Source: CAZECE01 sp964510525 | Lineage (GTDB): Bacteria; Pseudomonadota; Gammaproteobacteria; Pseudomonadales; JANQJO01 | Assembly: GCA_964510525.1 (NCBI GenBank) | Contig: CAZECE010000108.1 | Location: 1-15,004, forward strand | Direction: 5' to 3' | Length of the DNA stretch: 15,004 bases | Shown: positions 14,679 through 15,004 of the stretch, in pieces | How the letters are laid out: every line of letters starts with the position of its first letter | Numbering within the stretch: position 1 is the stretch's first letter | Made by a program: the position numbers and the translations under genes | The notes under the pieces: generated by a model | The model's input: the letters and a program-made list of their open reading frames with translations, nothing else | Told to the model about the DNA's origin: nothing | The model's database searches: none

Positions 14679-15004
14679 TCTCTGCGCCTTTCTCCTTTAT
14701 CATGGATTGCTCTTTTGTTTTACCACAGTGTGACTCAGATGTGCCAAATTGCTCAAGGCTTTCGGTAAATTCATTGAGGATGGTTTGTGCTGAATCCAGC
14801 CCGAACCCAAGATCAACAATTGAAGCGATAATATCCCATAAGGCACGAAGCATCTCTTCTTCTTGATCCGGTGTAATGCTGCAATCTTCAAATTCATCGC
14901 GATAGTCATCGGCATCAAATCGTAGTGGTTCTAAGACCATTTGATCTTTTGATATTTGAGCTGGATGCTCCATCTGACCAAACCGATTAAGGGCTTGGTG
15001 GTGT
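13157..15004. mobile_element. Left part of an integrated element at tRNA-Leu, running past the window edge
   Basis: The element starts at the tRNA 3' end and contains the serine recombinase and at least one small acidic protein gene, both reading toward the tRNA. No repeat of the tRNA 3' end, and so no far attachment site, is present in this window. Cargo genes are not visible. Whether it is a phage, an integrative conjugative element or a smaller island cannot be decided here. Confidence 0.8.
14662..14973 (-). CDS. Small acidic protein encoded directly upstream of the serine recombinase (103 aa, possibly longer)
   Basis: I do not recognise a named family. The product is strongly acidic at residues 12-41 (DADDYRDEFED, then TPDQEEE), followed by a helical, hydrophobic stretch at about 42-70 (LRALWDIIASIVDLGFGLDSAQTIL), and ends in a polar tail. 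It overlaps the recombinase start by 17 bases in a different frame, so the two are co-transcribed and probably coupled. The frame stays open upstream of the ATG at 14973 to the window edge (reading HHQALNRFGQ before the Met), and no good ribosome site precedes that ATG, so the true start may lie outside. From memory, similar short acidic proteins precede this recombinase type in alphaproteobacterial islands; a directionality factor or partner protein is a reasonable guess, not shown. Confidence 0.68.
   Translation of the reverse strand: MEHPAQISKDQMVLEPLRFDADDYRDEFEDCSITPDQEEEMLRALWDIIASIVDLGFGLDSAQTILNEFTESLEQFGTSESHCGKTKEQSMIKEKGAENDADT

Overview
The window comes from a gammaproteobacterium with a lipopolysaccharide outer membrane. 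The evidence is an rnr-rlmB operon, an mltF-tadA pair, and two glycosyltransferases of the LPS-core type. A type III secretion gene suggests it lives with, or attacks, eukaryotic hosts. I cannot name a genus.

Bases 1-4607 are visibly AT-rich and hold the end of a type III secretion locus. The export-switch protein SctU (cut by the left edge) is followed, after a repeat-rich gap, by four same-strand genes I do not recognise: two small charged proteins (104 and 123 aa), then a 488-aa protein with two hydrophobic segments and a 463-aa protein with one. Both large proteins have long polar N-termini. This two-plus-one membrane pattern beside sctU resembles a translocon pair (SctE/SctB-like) or membrane-targeted effectors. 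It is the best candidate here for something undescribed.

Bases 4770-7754 are an envelope-sugar block: a GT9 heptosyltransferase-like gene, a convergent GT2 gene of the WaaE type whose stop codon overlaps the first, and a divergent GT4 gene with an in-frame 18-bp tandem repeat beside a run of eight C. Bases 7952-12891 are housekeeping genes: a lytic transglycosylase (MltF-like, with a much shortened solute-binding domain), the tRNA adenosine deaminase TadA, and, on the opposite strand, RNase R followed without a gap by the 23S rRNA methyltransferase RlmB.

Bases 13070-13156 encode tRNA-Leu(CAG). Directly against its 3' end lies the start of an integrated element that runs out of the window. 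It carries a large serine recombinase, read toward the tRNA, whose last 12 codons and stop codon lie in the antisense strand of the tRNA gene, and a small acidic protein gene that overlaps the recombinase start. The tRNA 3' half is therefore the likely attachment site.
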